Positions 17,121 through 26,111 of a stretch of 64,000 bases of DNA are shown here, one piece after another (position 1 is the stretch's first letter; the number at the start of each line of letters is the position of its first letter). Origin of the DNA: Rummeliibacillus stabekisii (GTDB lineage: Bacteria; Bacillota; Bacilli; Bacillales_A; Planococcaceae); the NCBI RefSeq assembly GCF_007988965.1, contig NZ_BJVD01000006.1, forward strand, positions 1 through 64,000, given 5' to 3'. Under the pieces are notes generated by a model. It ran no database searches and was not told the DNA's origin. It saw only the letters and a list, made by a program, of their open reading frames with translations. Made by a program: the position numbers and the translations under genes.

Positions 17121-18425
17121 GACAGTGAGATAGCCAGTAATTTAGTTCTGTTTGTGCTTTTAATTGCAATGACAGGGTTTTTTGTCGCCACAGAATTTGC
17201 GATTGTAAAAGTAAGGCAAACGCGAATCGATCAACTTATTACGGAAGGTAATAGAAAAGCTATAAAAGCCAAGAAAGTATTAAGTCATTTGGACGAATAC
17301 TTATCAGCTTGTCAATTAGGTATTACGATTACAGCCCTCGGCTTAGGCTGGATTGGAGAACCAACAGCCCATAAAGTCTTTACACCCCTAATGGAGATGG
17401 CTGGTATTGATGGAAGCTTAGCTAAATGGCTTTCTTTCGCCTTTGCCTTTGCGGTTGTTACGTTTGCGCATGTGGTTATTGGGGAATTGGCGCCAAAAAC
17501 TTTTGCAATCGAACAGGCAGAAAAGATTACATTAAGGTTTGCAGGTCCTTTAATTATTTTTCACATTGTAACTTATCCACTCATCAAAATATTAAATGGT
17601 TCAGCAAGAGTGTTAACAAGTCTCTTCGGCTTGAAGTTGTCAACAGAGCATGAAGAGGCACATAGCGAGGAAGAATTGCGCATGATTTTATCAGACAGCT
17701 ATAAAAGTGGAGAAATAAATCCATCTGAATATAAATTGGTTAATCGCATTTTTGAATTTGATGAACGAATTGCTAAAGAAATCATGATTCCTCGTACTGA
17801 AATGATTGGCTTTAATAAAGAAACCACATTAAATAATGTATTTGAATTAATGAATGAAGAACAATACACTCGTTATCCGGTCATGGATGGTGATAAAGAC
17901 CATGTCATCGGCATTGTTAATATGAAGCATCTCTTATCAGCTATTGTGATGGATGCCGCAAATGGTCAAAAAACCGTTGAAGAGTATATGCAGCCTGTCA
18001 TCCGTATTATTGATACGGTACCAATCAATAGCCTTTTACTAAAATTTCAAAGGGAAAGCATTCATATGGCCATTTTGTTAGATGAATACGGAGGTACGTC
18101 AGGTCTCGTAACTATAGAGGATGTTATAGAAGAAATTGTTGGAGATATTCGAGACGAATTTGATGAGGATGAAGAGCCTGAAATTCAAAAGGTAGCTGAT
18201 GGCCATTTTAAATTTAATGGAAAAGTGCTATTAGAACAAGTTAATTCTATGTTAGGTGTTCAAATAGATGAAGAAGATATAGATACAATTGGCGGATGGT
18301 TTATGTCACAACATGATAATATCAAGGAAGGCGTATTTTTTGAGAAAAACGGTTTCCAATTTATTGTAAAAGAAGTGAATAAACATCAAATCATTCGTGT
18401 CGAAGCAAAAAAAGTAAGTATTTAA
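17118..18425 (+). CDS. CorC/HlyC-type transporter with CNNM (DUF21) and CBS domains (MpfA/YhdP-like)
   Basis: This 435-residue protein has an N-terminal DUF21 membrane domain of about four segments (residues 5-160, with VATEFAIVKVRQ and GELAPKTFAIEQAE) and a cytoplasmic CBS pair (about 200-325, EIMIPRTEMIGF and LLDEYGGTSGLVTIEDV). A C-terminal CorC_HlyC domain covers about 345-430. Relatives in Firmicutes, such as B. subtilis YhdP/MpfA, export Mg2+. The start is the TTG at 17118; its translation seems to depend on the leader hairpin described at 17070-17120. A GTTAAACA/TGTTTAAC inverted repeat (17003-17010, 17035-17042) also lies upstream. Confidence 0.88.
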   Translation: MDSEIASNLVLFVLLIAMTGFFVATEFAIVKVRQTRIDQLITEGNRKAIKAKKVLSHLDEYLSACQLGITITALGLGWIGEPTAHKVFTPLMEMAGIDGSLAKWLSFAFAFAVVTFAHVVIGELAPKTFAIEQAEKITLRFAGPLIIFHIVTYPLIKILNGSARVLTSLFGLKLSTEHEEAHSEEELRMILSDSYKSGEINPSEYKLVNRIFEFDERIAKEIMIPRTEMIGFNKETTLNNVFELMNEEQYTRYPVMDGDKDHVIGIVNMKHLLSAIVMDAANGQKTVEEYMQPVIRIIDTVPINSLLLKFQRESIHMAILLDEYGGTSGLVTIEDVIEEIVGDIRDEFDEDEEPEIQKVADGHFKFNGKVLLEQVNSMLGVQIDEEDIDTIGGWFMSQHDNIKEGVFFEKNGFQFIVKEVNKHQIIRVEAKKVSI

Positions 18426-18460
18426 AAGGATTATTAGCCATTAAATTAGACTAAAACCAG

Positions 18461-18510
18461 TAGGAGGATATTATGTTCAAAATATGAGCATAAATCCTCT
18501 ATTCTTTTAT
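18461..18510 (+). terminator. hairpin after the CorC-type gene
   Basis: TAGGAGGATATTATG pairs with CATAAATCCTCTA, with single-base bulges, followed by a T-rich tail. A chance SD-ATG inside it opens only four codons. Confidence 0.6.
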
Positions 18511-18621
18511 ATATTAGATTTGTTAAGGTGAAATATAAAGTATTTAGATAGGGTAGGAAAAAGCCCTAAATATGTGGCTATTAATTACTTATTACTATAG
18601 AGTGTAACATATTGAAAAGCA

Positions 18622-18630
18622 TGCTATAAT
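18622..18630 (+). promoter_or_regulatory. extended -10 promoter of the MFS exporter leader
   Basis: TGCTATAAT is a perfect extended -10 element; there is no good -35. Transcription from about 18637 would give a leader of roughly 147 nt before the MFS start codon. Confidence 0.55.
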
Positions 18631-18717
18631 TCAAAGAAATATTTTTTGTTAATACAAAACTTTTGATGAATCTAAATCCCCCAGATTTATCTCATATATG
18701 AAAGGAGTCAAAATTTA

Positions 18718-18735
18718 ATGAATAGTCCAATATAA
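18718..18735 (+). CDS. five-residue leader peptide (MNSPI)
   Basis: AAAGGAG at 18701-18707 is followed ten bases later by ATG AAT AGT CCA ATA TAA. The stop codon abuts the 5' arm of the hairpin that masks the ribosome binding site of the exporter downstream. A ribosome held on this short frame would cover or melt that arm. The arrangement is that of the leader peptides of inducible resistance genes such as erm and cat. Its being translated is inference. Confidence 0.5.
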   Translation: MNSPI

Positions 18736-18780
18736 TATTCCCCGATTAAGCCAAAATCCAAATGAAATATCGGGGGATAT
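18735..18780 (+). promoter_or_regulatory. SD-sequestering hairpin (translation attenuator candidate)
   Basis: A 12-bp stem pairs 18735-18746 with 18769-18780 (one G-U) around a 22-base loop. The 3' arm contains GGGGGA, the exporter's ribosome binding site, seven bases before its ATG, so the site is fully masked when folded. An upstream hairpin (18669-18673 with 18683-18687) exposes CCCCC in its loop and could pair with the same G-run as an alternative. Confidence 0.6.
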
Positions 18781-18783
18781 ATA

Positions 18784-19995
18784 ATGAAATTGAATAGAAA
18801 TTTTTCTTTATTACTATTGGGTCAATCACTCGCAAATATAGGCGATGTTTTATATATAGTCAGTGTAATAAGTACAATTTTTGTATTAACAGGTTCAGCA
18901 ATTGCAGCATCGTTCGTGCCTTTTACAATTGCATCTTCCATGTTTATATCCAGTCTGCTGACACCTCTCTTGGTTGAGAAATTAAATCTTAAATGGTTAC
19001 TTGCTGGGTCACAAATTGCAAAAACTATTTTACTCTTTATTCTTGGGTTTATGTTAATAGGTCTAACAGCAACCAATTATTATTTTATCTTTTTAATAAT
19101 AGGATGGATTGCTTTTTTTGACGGTTGTGCAAATCCAATAAGACAGACATTGACTCCTTACTATGTTAAACCTGAGCATCTAATTCAAGCTAATGGAATT
19201 TCTGAAACTGTTACGCAAGTAATACAAGCAGGTATGTGGTTCGTAGGAAGTTCATTGTTGATTATTGTGAGCTCTCAACAACTTATTTGGTTAGTTGGTT
19301 GTTTATTTATAATTGCAAGCATATTACTTTGCCTTTTAGAAAGTGTTAGCAATCATGAAACAACCGAGATAAAAGGGAAATTAGAAAAGATTAAAGAGGG
19401 TTGGAAAACTTTATCTAATACTCCAGTGTTAAGAAGGATTGCTTGGATAGAATTTTTGGAAACAATTGCAGCCACAGTTTGGATAGCTGCTATTTTATAT
19501 GTGTTTGTCAGCGATGCATTAAACGTTGAAGAAAAATGGTGGGGATTTATCAATGGAGCTAACTTTTTAGGTTTGATTTTAGGAAGTGCTTATTGTATTA
19601 AATTTTCTTCTTTTGTAGAGAAGAAAATAGGAACCTTTATTTTTGTTGGTTCATTCTCAAGTTTCTTATTCACAATATTATTTAGCCTAAACAGCATTCC
19701 TATTATATCCTTACTTTTATCACTCTGTGTGGGACTCTTTGGACAAATTAAAAAAATTCCTCAACAAACGGTTATACAAACTAGTGTATCAAAAGAACAG
19801 TTGTCAACTGTTTATACCTCCTTAGGGGCTATCGGAACTGGGATTTTTGGTGTTGGCTCTCTTGTTATGGGAGTATTAGCAGATTTTTTAGGAATCAGAA
19901 TGGTATTCGTTATATCGGGCCTATTACTTGCGATTGTAAGTACAATTGCTCACAAAAATAAGCAATTGTTTGTTAGAAATGTTATGGAACGATAA
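18784..19995 (+). CDS. MFS efflux transporter (macrolide-efflux-like)
   Basis: This 403-residue protein has about 12 hydrophobic segments and belongs to the MFS group that includes Mef-type and YfiS-type drug exporters (MFS_3/EntS-like). Proton-driven export of a small hydrophobic compound is the likely role. The leader peptide and masking hairpin upstream suggest induction by a ribosome-stalling compound, which would fit an antibiotic as both inducer and substrate. No specific drug can be assigned. Terminators follow. Confidence 0.82.
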   Translation: MKLNRNFSLLLLGQSLANIGDVLYIVSVISTIFVLTGSAIAASFVPFTIASSMFISSLLTPLLVEKLNLKWLLAGSQIAKTILLFILGFMLIGLTATNYYFIFLIIGWIAFFDGCANPIRQTLTPYYVKPEHLIQANGISETVTQVIQAGMWFVGSSLLIIVSSQQLIWLVGCLFIIASILLCLLESVSNHETTEIKGKLEKIKEGWKTLSNTPVLRRIAWIEFLETIAATVWIAAILYVFVSDALNVEEKWWGFINGANFLGLILGSAYCIKFSSFVEKKIGTFIFVGSFSSFLFTILFSLNSIPIISLLLSLCVGLFGQIKKIPQQTVIQTSVSKEQLSTVYTSLGAIGTGIFGVGSLVMGVLADFLGIRMVFVISGLLLAIVSTIAHKNKQLFVRNVMER

Positions 19996-20067
19996 AATTA
20001 AAGATGAAGTATTTTATTAACTAAAACTTCCTTATTTTTAACGACTGTATGATAATTTATGAATTAG

Positions 20068-20092
20068 GACCATCACTTTTGATGGTCTTTTC
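20068..20092 (+). terminator. intrinsic terminator after the MFS gene
   Basis: GACCATCA pairs with TGATGGTC around a 4-base loop, followed by four T. Confidence 0.78.
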
Positions 20093-20130
20093 TGTTGAAC
20101 TTATTGTACGAGGCTTTAGTAAAAGAAGAA

Positions 20131-20172
20131 AGGGTGCTACATATTAGATATGTAGCACCCTTAAATTTTTTT
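20131..20172 (+). terminator. second strong terminator
   Basis: A perfect 14-bp stem (AGGGTGCTACATAT and complement) is followed by TTAAATTTTTTT. No gene lies between it and the preceding terminator, so it is either a tandem back-up or the trace of a lost gene. The rest of the 311-bp gap up to the cold-shock gene shows nothing further. Confidence 0.82.
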
Positions 20173-20306
20173 ATCTTATTTATTAAGTCTTGATAAGTAA
20201 TTAGTTGATAGCTCCATTTTTATATACAGCAGCATTAAACGCTAACTATAAAACTGATAGAAACTTTATCTTAACTTACAAAAATTTCGCAAATATCATT
20301 GTTGAT

Positions 20307-20504
20307 TTATAATTTAACAACATTTGCTGCTTGGGGACCGCGATTTCCTTCAATGATATCAAACATTACTTCTTGTCCGTCATCTAAAGTACGAAAGCCT
20401 TCTTGTTGAATGCCGGTGAAATGGACAAAAACGTCATCGCCGTCATATTCTATAAAACCATAGCCTTTATCGTTATCGAACCATTTTACCTTTCCTTGAT
20501 GCAT
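20307..20504 (-). CDS. cold-shock protein (CspB/CspD family)
   Basis: This 65-residue single cold-shock domain binds single-stranded RNA and DNA as a chaperone. RNP1 (KGYGFIEY) and RNP2 (VFVHF) are intact, and the protein ends [13 protein letters not shown] as in B. subtilis Csp proteins. GAGGAGGAT precedes the ATG. A strong promoter about 120 bp upstream gives a long 5' leader, a feature of cold-inducible csp mRNAs. Confidence 0.96.
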   Translation of the reverse strand: MHQGKVKWFDNDKGYGFIEYDGDDVFVHFTGIQQEGFRTLDDGQEVMFDIIEGNRGPQAANVVKL

Positions 20505-20628
20505 TCATGATCCTCCTCACAACAGTCCATATTTAATTAAATTCATTGCTGAACACTGATTAAACTCTGGATGAAATCTTTAAACGAGCAAGTTAAGGCT
20601 CATTCTAGTATTCATCAGTGATGGGTAA
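20505..20628 (-). promoter_or_regulatory. long 5' leader of the cold-shock gene
   Basis: From the predicted start site (about 20622) to the ATG is about 117 nt without a gene. Such leaders in csp genes control mRNA stability and translation at low temperature. I cannot assign a specific fold by eye. Confidence 0.45.
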
Positions 20629-20657
20629 ACTATACATGATTATATAAAAATTGTCAA
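20629..20657 (-). promoter_or_regulatory. strong sigma-A promoter of the cold-shock gene
   Basis: Read on the minus strand, a perfect TTGACA (20657-20652) and TATAGT (20634-20629) are separated by 17 bases. Confidence 0.82.
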
Positions 20658-20831
20658 ATAACTCTCACAATAGATGAGCTAAGAGCTTTTTAGGCGAGAT
20701 TTGAGCCTAAGAGAAGTATACTAAATAGATCATGTCTATTATGCGGAATCAAAGCTTTCAAATGGCTGAAGAAAGGCTTTAAAATATGGTAGACTTTATA
20801 TATCAACTCCATTAGAAAGAGAAGGAAAATT

Positions 20832-22712
20832 ATGAGTCACTTAATTGTATCTAATTTTACTAAAACAGTAGGAGATAAAACACTGTTTAGAAATATTGAT
20901 TTTACTATAACAGAAGGTGAAAGAGCAGGACTTATCGGTATTAATGGTACGGGGAAATCCACATTGCTGTCTATTTTAGCAGGCGATTTGGAAGCTGATA
21001 CGATAGAACTTGACCATCCAAATAAATATAGGATTGCATACTTGCCACAAAATCCCACTTTTAAAGAAGGAGAAACCGTTTTACAGGCGGTCTTTTCTGG
21101 CGATTCCCCAATACTCGCTCTTAATAGAGAATATGAGGAAACAGTTTTTGCTTTAAGCAGCCAGCCCGATTCAACATCGCTGCAAGAAAAGCTATTTCGG
21201 CTTCAACAGCAAATGGAACAACAACAGGCATGGGATATTAATGCATTAGCTAAATCATCATTGACAAGGTTGGGCATCGATCAATTTGAAGAACAAGTGA
21301 GTCACTTATCTGGTGGCCAGCAAAAACGTGTAGCCTTAGCCAAAACTCTTATAGAGCCGGCAGATCTCTATTTATTGGATGAACCAACGAACCATTTAGA
21401 TGTTCAGTCAACGGAGTGGCTTCAAGATATGGTTTCTCGTTTAAAGGGAGCAGTCATTTTTATTACACATGATCGTTACTTCCTTGACGCTGTGTCAACC
21501 CATATTTATGAGTTGGCAAACCAAACACTATATAAACATACAGGGAATTATGCAGCCTTTTTAGAAGCGAAGGCACTAAGGGAAGAGATAGAGAAAGCAA
21601 CAAATGCGAAGATGCATAATCGTTACCGTTCCGAGCTTAAATGGATTCGTAGAGGAGCAAAGGCACGATCTACAAAACAGAAGGCTCGTATTCAACGCTT
21701 TGATGAATTATCCAAGAACCTGGACAAAATAGAAGAGGAAGACTCATTAGAAATTGGTCTTGCAACAGCACGATTAGGAAAAAAAGTGATCGAAGGTAAT
21801 GAAGTTTCAAAAGCTTATAACGAAAAACAATTAATAAGCCACTTCTCCTTCCTTTTACAACAAGGTGATCGTATTGGTATTATAGGCCCAAATGGTGCTG
21901 GGAAAAGTACATTATTGAATATCCTGGCAGGCAATATTCAGCCGGATGAAGGAACTATTGAATTCGGCTCGACTGTTCGAATTGCACATTTTACACAGCA
22001 GCTTCCTAAAATGGACGGCAATATGCGTATGATTGAATACATTAGAGAAACAGCAAATGATATTGAAGATGCTTCAGGTGAACACCATTCTGCAGCTGCA
22101 ATGCTAGAGCGCTTTTTATTTCCAATGCACTCTCATGGTACCATCATTCAAAAGTTATCTGGTGGCGAAAGAAAAAGGTTGCACCTGTTAAAATTACTAA
22201 TGGAACAACCGAACGTTTTATTGCTTGATGAACCGACAAATGATTTGGATATTGAAACCCTATCGATATTAGAAGACTTCATTGAACAATTTCCGGGTGT
22301 GGTTGTAACAATATCACATGATCGCTTCTTCCTTGACCGAATTGCGAAGAAGTTATGGATTCTAAAAGATGGAACAGTAGAACAAAGTCTGGAGGCATAT
22401 AGCGATTACTTAGCAATTGAGCAAATACAAGAACAGCAATCAGAAAAAATTGCTCAAACTCCAAAGGCTAAACCAAAAGAAAAAACACAAAAGAAAAAGG
22501 TAACTTATAAAGAAAGATTAGAGTGGGAATCGATAGAAGGGGAAATTGCAAAAGTGGAAGAAGCCATTATGGCATTAGAAGAGGAAATTGCTAAAGCCGG
22601 CTCAGATTTTACTTTGCTTCAAAATTTAACTTCTGACTTAGAGCATCAAAATGCAAAATATGAAGAGCTCATAGAAAGATGGGAGTATTTACAAGGGATT
22701 ATGAACGAATAG
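20832..22712 (+). CDS. yfmR: ABC-F ribosome-associated ATPase (YfmR/Uup-like)
   Basis: This 626-residue soluble protein has two ABC ATPase domains and no membrane part. The Walker A motifs are GINGTGKST (near residue 37) and GPNGAGKST (near 353), the signatures LSGGQQKR and LSGGERKR, and the Walker B motifs LLDEPTNHLD and LLDEPTNDLD. The arginine-rich linker SELKWIRRGAKARSTKQKAR and a C-terminal coiled coil (about 555-626) are typical of YfmR/Uup, which help ribosomes past difficult sequences such as polyproline. It is followed within 20 bp by ypgR, likely the same transcript. Confidence 0.92.
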   Translation: MSHLIVSNFTKTVGDKTLFRNIDFTITEGERAGLIGINGTGKSTLLSILAGDLEADTIELDHPNKYRIAYLPQNPTFKEGETVLQAVFSGDSPILALNREYEETVFALSSQPDSTSLQEKLFRLQQQMEQQQAWDINALAKSSLTRLGIDQFEEQVSHLSGGQQKRVALAKTLIEPADLYLLDEPTNHLDVQSTEWLQDMVSRLKGAVIFITHDRYFLDAVSTHIYELANQTLYKHTGNYAAFLEAKALREEIEKATNAKMHNRYRSELKWIRRGAKARSTKQKARIQRFDELSKNLDKIEEEDSLEIGLATARLGKKVIEGNEVSKAYNEKQLISHFSFLLQQGDRIGIIGPNGAGKSTLLNILAGNIQPDEGTIEFGSTVRIAHFTQQLPKMDGNMRMIEYIRETANDIEDASGEHHSAAAMLERFLFPMHSHGTIIQKLSGGERKRLHLLKLLMEQPNVLLLDEPTNDLDIETLSILEDFIEQFPGVVVTISHDRFFLDRIAKKLWILKDGTVEQSLEAYSDYLAIEQIQEQQSEKIAQTPKAKPKEKTQKKKVTYKERLEWESIEGEIAKVEEAIMALEEEIAKAGSDFTLLQNLTSDLEHQNAKYEELIERWEYLQGIMNE

Positions 22713-22730
22713 GAAGGAATGAAAGAAAAT

Positions 22731-23855
22731 ATGAATATTAAAAGTATAGAACCTACACCAAGCCCAAATACAATGAAAGTCATATTAGACCAAGAGCTTC
22801 CTTTTGGGACAGCCCATAATTATTCTGAGAACAATAAAGAAGACGCACCACAAGTAATCCAAGAAATATTGAAAATCGAGGGTGTGAAAGGCGTTTATCA
22901 TGTTGCAGACTTTTTGGCAGTCGAACGAAATGCTAAGTATGATTGGGCTCAGCTATTGGCCGCAGTGCGCAATGCTTTTGGAGAAAATAACGAGCTTTCA
23001 GAGGCTCAAAAAGTGGACGAACATTATGGCGAAGTATATGTACATGTCCAAATGTTTAAAGGTATGCCATTGCAAGTAAAAGTGTTCGATAGTCTATCTG
23101 AACAACGTTTTGGTCTTTCAAAAAGATTTGTTGATGCATTTAACGATATGCTGAAAAAAGATGAAAACTATATTATGGAGCGTAAATGGGTAGATTATGG
23201 TGTCCGTTACGGTGATAAGGATCAAATTGGACAGAGCATGGTGGATGAACTGGAGGCCGCATATCCTGAAAAACGTATTCAAGAAATAATCGATGCAAGT
23301 AAAGAAGAAAAGAACATAGTAACAAGAGAAAAACGAAAAATTACTATTCAGGAGTTTGAAGCAGATGATTGGGAGACACGTTTCCAATTGCTTGATCAAA
23401 TGGCTGACCCGGATACAAGTGACCTTCCATTATTGGAACTTGCGTTAAATGATGAAAAAATGTCAATACGCCGCTTGGCAACGGTATATTTAGGAATGAT
23501 TGAGGACAAAGCAGTCGTACCATTTTTAAGTAAAGCATTAAAAGATAAAAGTGCTTCTGTTCGTCGCACAGCTGGAGATTGCATGAGCGATCTAGGGTTT
23601 GTTGAATTTGAACCAGCAATAATAGAAGCTCTGCAAGACAAAAATAAGCTTGTTCGATGGAGGGCTGCCATGTTCTTATATGAAACAGGTACCCCAGCAA
23701 GCCTTGAAGCATTAGAAAAAGCGAACAACGATCCTGAATTCGAAGTGAAGCTGCAAGTGGAAATGGCCATTGCCCGTATTTCTAAAGGGGAAGAGGCCAT
23801 GGGATCTGTCTGGAAACAGATGACTGAAGCTCGAGCAAATAATGATGTAAAATAA
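22731..23855 (+). CDS. ypgR: conserved virulence factor C family protein (YpgR/CvfC)
   Basis: This 374-residue protein has an N-terminal Nfu/NifU-N-like region (about 1-85) followed by HEAT-type helical repeats (about 205-360, with the recurring pattern of a charged helix and RRLATVYLG, RRTAGDCMS, RWRAAMFLY). The family includes B. subtilis YpgR and S. aureus CvfC. Its biochemical role is unknown, and protein-protein scaffolding is the usual inference. I start at MNIKSIEPTPSPNTMKVIL (ATG at 22731), which matches family N-termini; an earlier ATG touches the SD. Confidence 0.88.
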   Translation: MNIKSIEPTPSPNTMKVILDQELPFGTAHNYSENNKEDAPQVIQEILKIEGVKGVYHVADFLAVERNAKYDWAQLLAAVRNAFGENNELSEAQKVDEHYGEVYVHVQMFKGMPLQVKVFDSLSEQRFGLSKRFVDAFNDMLKKDENYIMERKWVDYGVRYGDKDQIGQSMVDELEAAYPEKRIQEIIDASKEEKNIVTREKRKITIQEFEADDWETRFQLLDQMADPDTSDLPLLELALNDEKMSIRRLATVYLGMIEDKAVVPFLSKALKDKSASVRRTAGDCMSDLGFVEFEPAIIEALQDKNKLVRWRAAMFLYETGTPASLEALEKANNDPEFEVKLQVEMAIARISKGEEAMGSVWKQMTEARANNDVK

Positions 23856-23885
23856 GTGGATTGAATCGAACCTATTTTAAAAGAA

Positions 23886-23925
23886 AAATGCCAGCATAAT
23901 CAACTGTGATATGCTGGCATTTCTA
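23886..23925. terminator. bidirectional terminator
   Basis: A perfect 12-bp stem (AATGCCAGCATA and complement) is flanked by A- and T-rich tracts, between ypgR and the convergent small membrane gene. Confidence 0.85.
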
Positions 23926-23932
23926 TATTATA

Positions 23933-24124
23933 TTAAGAGCTGATTATATCTTCTCTCCTTCGTCCTTTTGAAAAGTACATGGAATAACTATTATAAAATG
24001 ATACAACACTAAACATAGCTAGCAGAAGTCGGATGACTATACTATAAATGGGTGCAAAAATGCTTGCAGTTAGTAATAAAAGTCCTAATACGCAGAGGAA
24101 AATGGCTGTATTCAAATCCTTCAT
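23933..24124 (-). CDS. small two-span membrane protein, 63 aa
   Basis: I do not recognise this gene. Residues 7-26 and 30-50 form two hydrophobic helices, followed by a short basic tail (KGRRRED). AAGGAG lies about 12 bases before the ATG, a little far but usable. It ends at a bidirectional terminator, which supports a real transcript. Confidence 0.55.
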   Translation of the reverse strand: MKDLNTAIFLCVLGLLLLTASIFAPIYSIVIRLLLAMFSVVSFYNSYSMYFSKGRRREDIISS

Positions 24125-24267
24125 GTAAACAACAACTCCTTACTTTTGTATGCTTATAAATTCGCTATGAAGGATGGATTAACCTCTTTTTTTTGAAAAT
24201 TTTCACATTAATTGTTTGTTTATAAAAAATTGCTTAAATATCCATCGTTAACACTTTTAATCTATTT

Positions 24268-25155
24268 TCAAGTAATTTTGAACATTTTAGAGTTCTCTTT
24301 AAAATAAGTAATAATAAAGTCTCTAAATTCTTTTGCTGATGGGGATAATAAACCATCTTTTACCCATGACAGGCCGACAGTGTAGGTAGGGCGGATATCA
24401 GCTATCTTTACGTAATGTAAATGGTATTTTCTGCATACCGAAATGGGAAGTAACGCCACACCTTGTCCAAGTTTAATGATTTCTGCCAATAGGCTAGAAT
24501 CTACTTCAAAATTATTTATTGGTGTAAAACCTTCTTTTTCGCACAGCTCGTTTGTAAATCTACTGTATTCTTCATTACCGGCTAGAGATATAAAAGGTTC
24601 ATTTGCAATATCTCTTAAAGAAATCTCCGAATGATCTGCCAACTTGTGACTAATAGGTAATACAAGGACAATATCCTCATCTACCAAAACGCAACTTGTT
24701 ATTTCTTCATCCACTATAGGCGGACCTGCAATACCTAAATCTATATCCCCCTTTTTCAAGCTTGTTATAATGCCACGTTTAACTCCAATACCCTGTTGAA
24801 TTTTTGTATCAGGATTGAGTGCGATATATTCACTAATTAGTCCTGTGAGAAAACGAGGATTGGAAATAGATATTTTAATTGTGCTTGTATTTTCTTGATC
24901 CTTTGACTGAATCTCCATTTTTGCATTTTCAATTTCTGTAAAAATTTTATTCACATGTTTCAAAAGAATTTTTCCTGACGAACTTAAATGAATATTTCTT
25001 CCTTTCCGGTCAAATAACTTTGTCCCTAATTCATCCTCGAGTCTCTTAATAGTAAGGCTTAACGAAGGCTGAGCAATATTTAATTGTTTGGCAGCCTTAG
25101 AAATATGCTCAGTGTAGGCGACTGTCTGAAAATAGTGTAACTGAAGTAACTCCAT
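24268..25155 (-). CDS. LysR-family transcriptional regulator
   Basis: This 295-residue protein has an N-terminal winged helix-turn-helix (residues 1-60, ISKAAKQLNIAQPSLSLTIKRLEDELGTKLFDR). A two-lobed effector-binding domain from about 90 on resembles the B. subtilis CitR/GltC/AlsR group. It is divergent from the acetoacetate-decarboxylase operon, the classic layout for a LysR activator of the neighbouring genes. The effector is probably a metabolite of that pathway. Confidence 0.9.
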   Translation of the reverse strand: MELLQLHYFQTVAYTEHISKAAKQLNIAQPSLSLTIKRLEDELGTKLFDRKGRNIHLSSSGKILLKHVNKIFTEIENAKMEIQSKDQENTSTIKISISNPRFLTGLISEYIALNPDTKIQQGIGVKRGIITSLKKGDIDLGIAGPPIVDEEITSCVLVDEDIVLVLPISHKLADHSEISLRDIANEPFISLAGNEEYSRFTNELCEKEGFTPINNFEVDSSLLAEIIKLGQGVALLPISVCRKYHLHYVKIADIRPTYTVGLSWVKDGLLSPSAKEFRDFIITYFKENSKMFKIT

Positions 25156-25184
25156 GTTTTGAATACCACCTATTTATTATAATA

Positions 25185-25210
25185 AATACATTTATATATT
25201 ATTATGTATT
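25185..25210. promoter_or_regulatory. candidate LysR operator
   Basis: A perfect inverted repeat AATACAT-N12-ATGTATT, containing the T-N11-A spacing typical of LysR targets, lies between the divergent LysR and acetoacetate decarboxylase genes. Confidence 0.5.
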
Positions 25211-25303
25211 AGATTAAATGTAAAATACGTTTTAAAATGATGAGTGTTAGGAACAAAAAGAAGAAAATATAAAGTATCTAATTTCAAAGGGAGTGTTTAT
25301 TAG

Positions 25304-26044
25304 ATGAGGAAGGAAGAAGTAGTTAGACAGTTTACTACTCCGTTAGATGCAGGGGCGTTCCCGGTTGGACCATATCATTTTTATAACCGAGAATATTTAA
25401 ATATTTTATATAGAACTGACCTTGAAAGTTTAAAGAAAATCGTACCCGAACCTTTAGAGATTAAAGACCCACTCGTGAGATTTGAAATAATGAAAATGCC
25501 AGATGTAACTGGTCTTGGATCCTACACGGAATGCGGGCAGGTCATACCTGTAAGCTTTGAAGGAGAAGAGGGTGATTATCTACATGCCATGTATGTAGAC
25601 AGCTTTCCGGCAATTGCATCCGGTAGGGAGATAGCGGCATACCCAAAAAAACTAGGCAAGCCTAATCTATATATAGATTCAGACGCCTTGGTTGGAACAT
25701 TAGATTATGGTTCTTTGAGAGTAGCAACAGCTACTATGGGTTACAAACATTATCCTCTCGACCATTCAGAGGCACTAAAAGAAATTGTTAAACCAAACTA
25801 TATGCTTAAAAAGATGCCTGGATATGATGGGTATCCAAGAATTTGTGAATTGGTCCGAAGCCAAATTACAGATGTGAAAATTCTTGGAGCCTGGTCAGGA
25901 CCTGCGAGGTTGGAGCTGTTTGCCCATGCATTGGCTCCAATGGCGGATTTGCCTGTACTTGAGGTAGTGTCAGCTTCACACATCCTGACCGAGCTTTCAT
26001 TAGCGTCGCCAACTGTTATTTATGATTATCTAGCGGATAAATAG
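25304..26044 (+). CDS. adc: acetoacetate decarboxylase
   Basis: This enzyme converts acetoacetate to acetone and CO2 through a Schiff base. The 246-residue protein has the family core GREIAAYPKKLGKP, and its Lys115 falls at the exact number of the catalytic lysine of Clostridium acetobutylicum Adc. AAGGGAG precedes the ATG. The next gene starts 67 bp downstream on the same strand and is probably co-transcribed. No CoA-transferase gene is adjacent, so the source of acetoacetate is not shown. Related enzymes in this superfamily act on other oxo-acids. Confidence 0.9.
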   Translation: MRKEEVVRQFTTPLDAGAFPVGPYHFYNREYLNILYRTDLESLKKIVPEPLEIKDPLVRFEIMKMPDVTGLGSYTECGQVIPVSFEGEEGDYLHAMYVDSFPAIASGREIAAYPKKLGKPNLYIDSDALVGTLDYGSLRVATATMGYKHYPLDHSEALKEIVKPNYMLKKMPGYDGYPRICELVRSQITDVKILGAWSGPARLELFAHALAPMADLPVLEVVSASHILTELSLASPTVIYDYLADK

Positions 26045-26111
26045 GCAGGCATTAATAATTGGTCAGAAAAAAATAGGTGTTCTAAAATGAAAAAGATAAG
26101 GGGAATTTAAA

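Noticed and set aside
18461-18500. Four-codon frame MFKI with good SD as a leader peptide
   Set aside because: It lies inside a terminator-like hairpin upstream of the exporter's own promoter.
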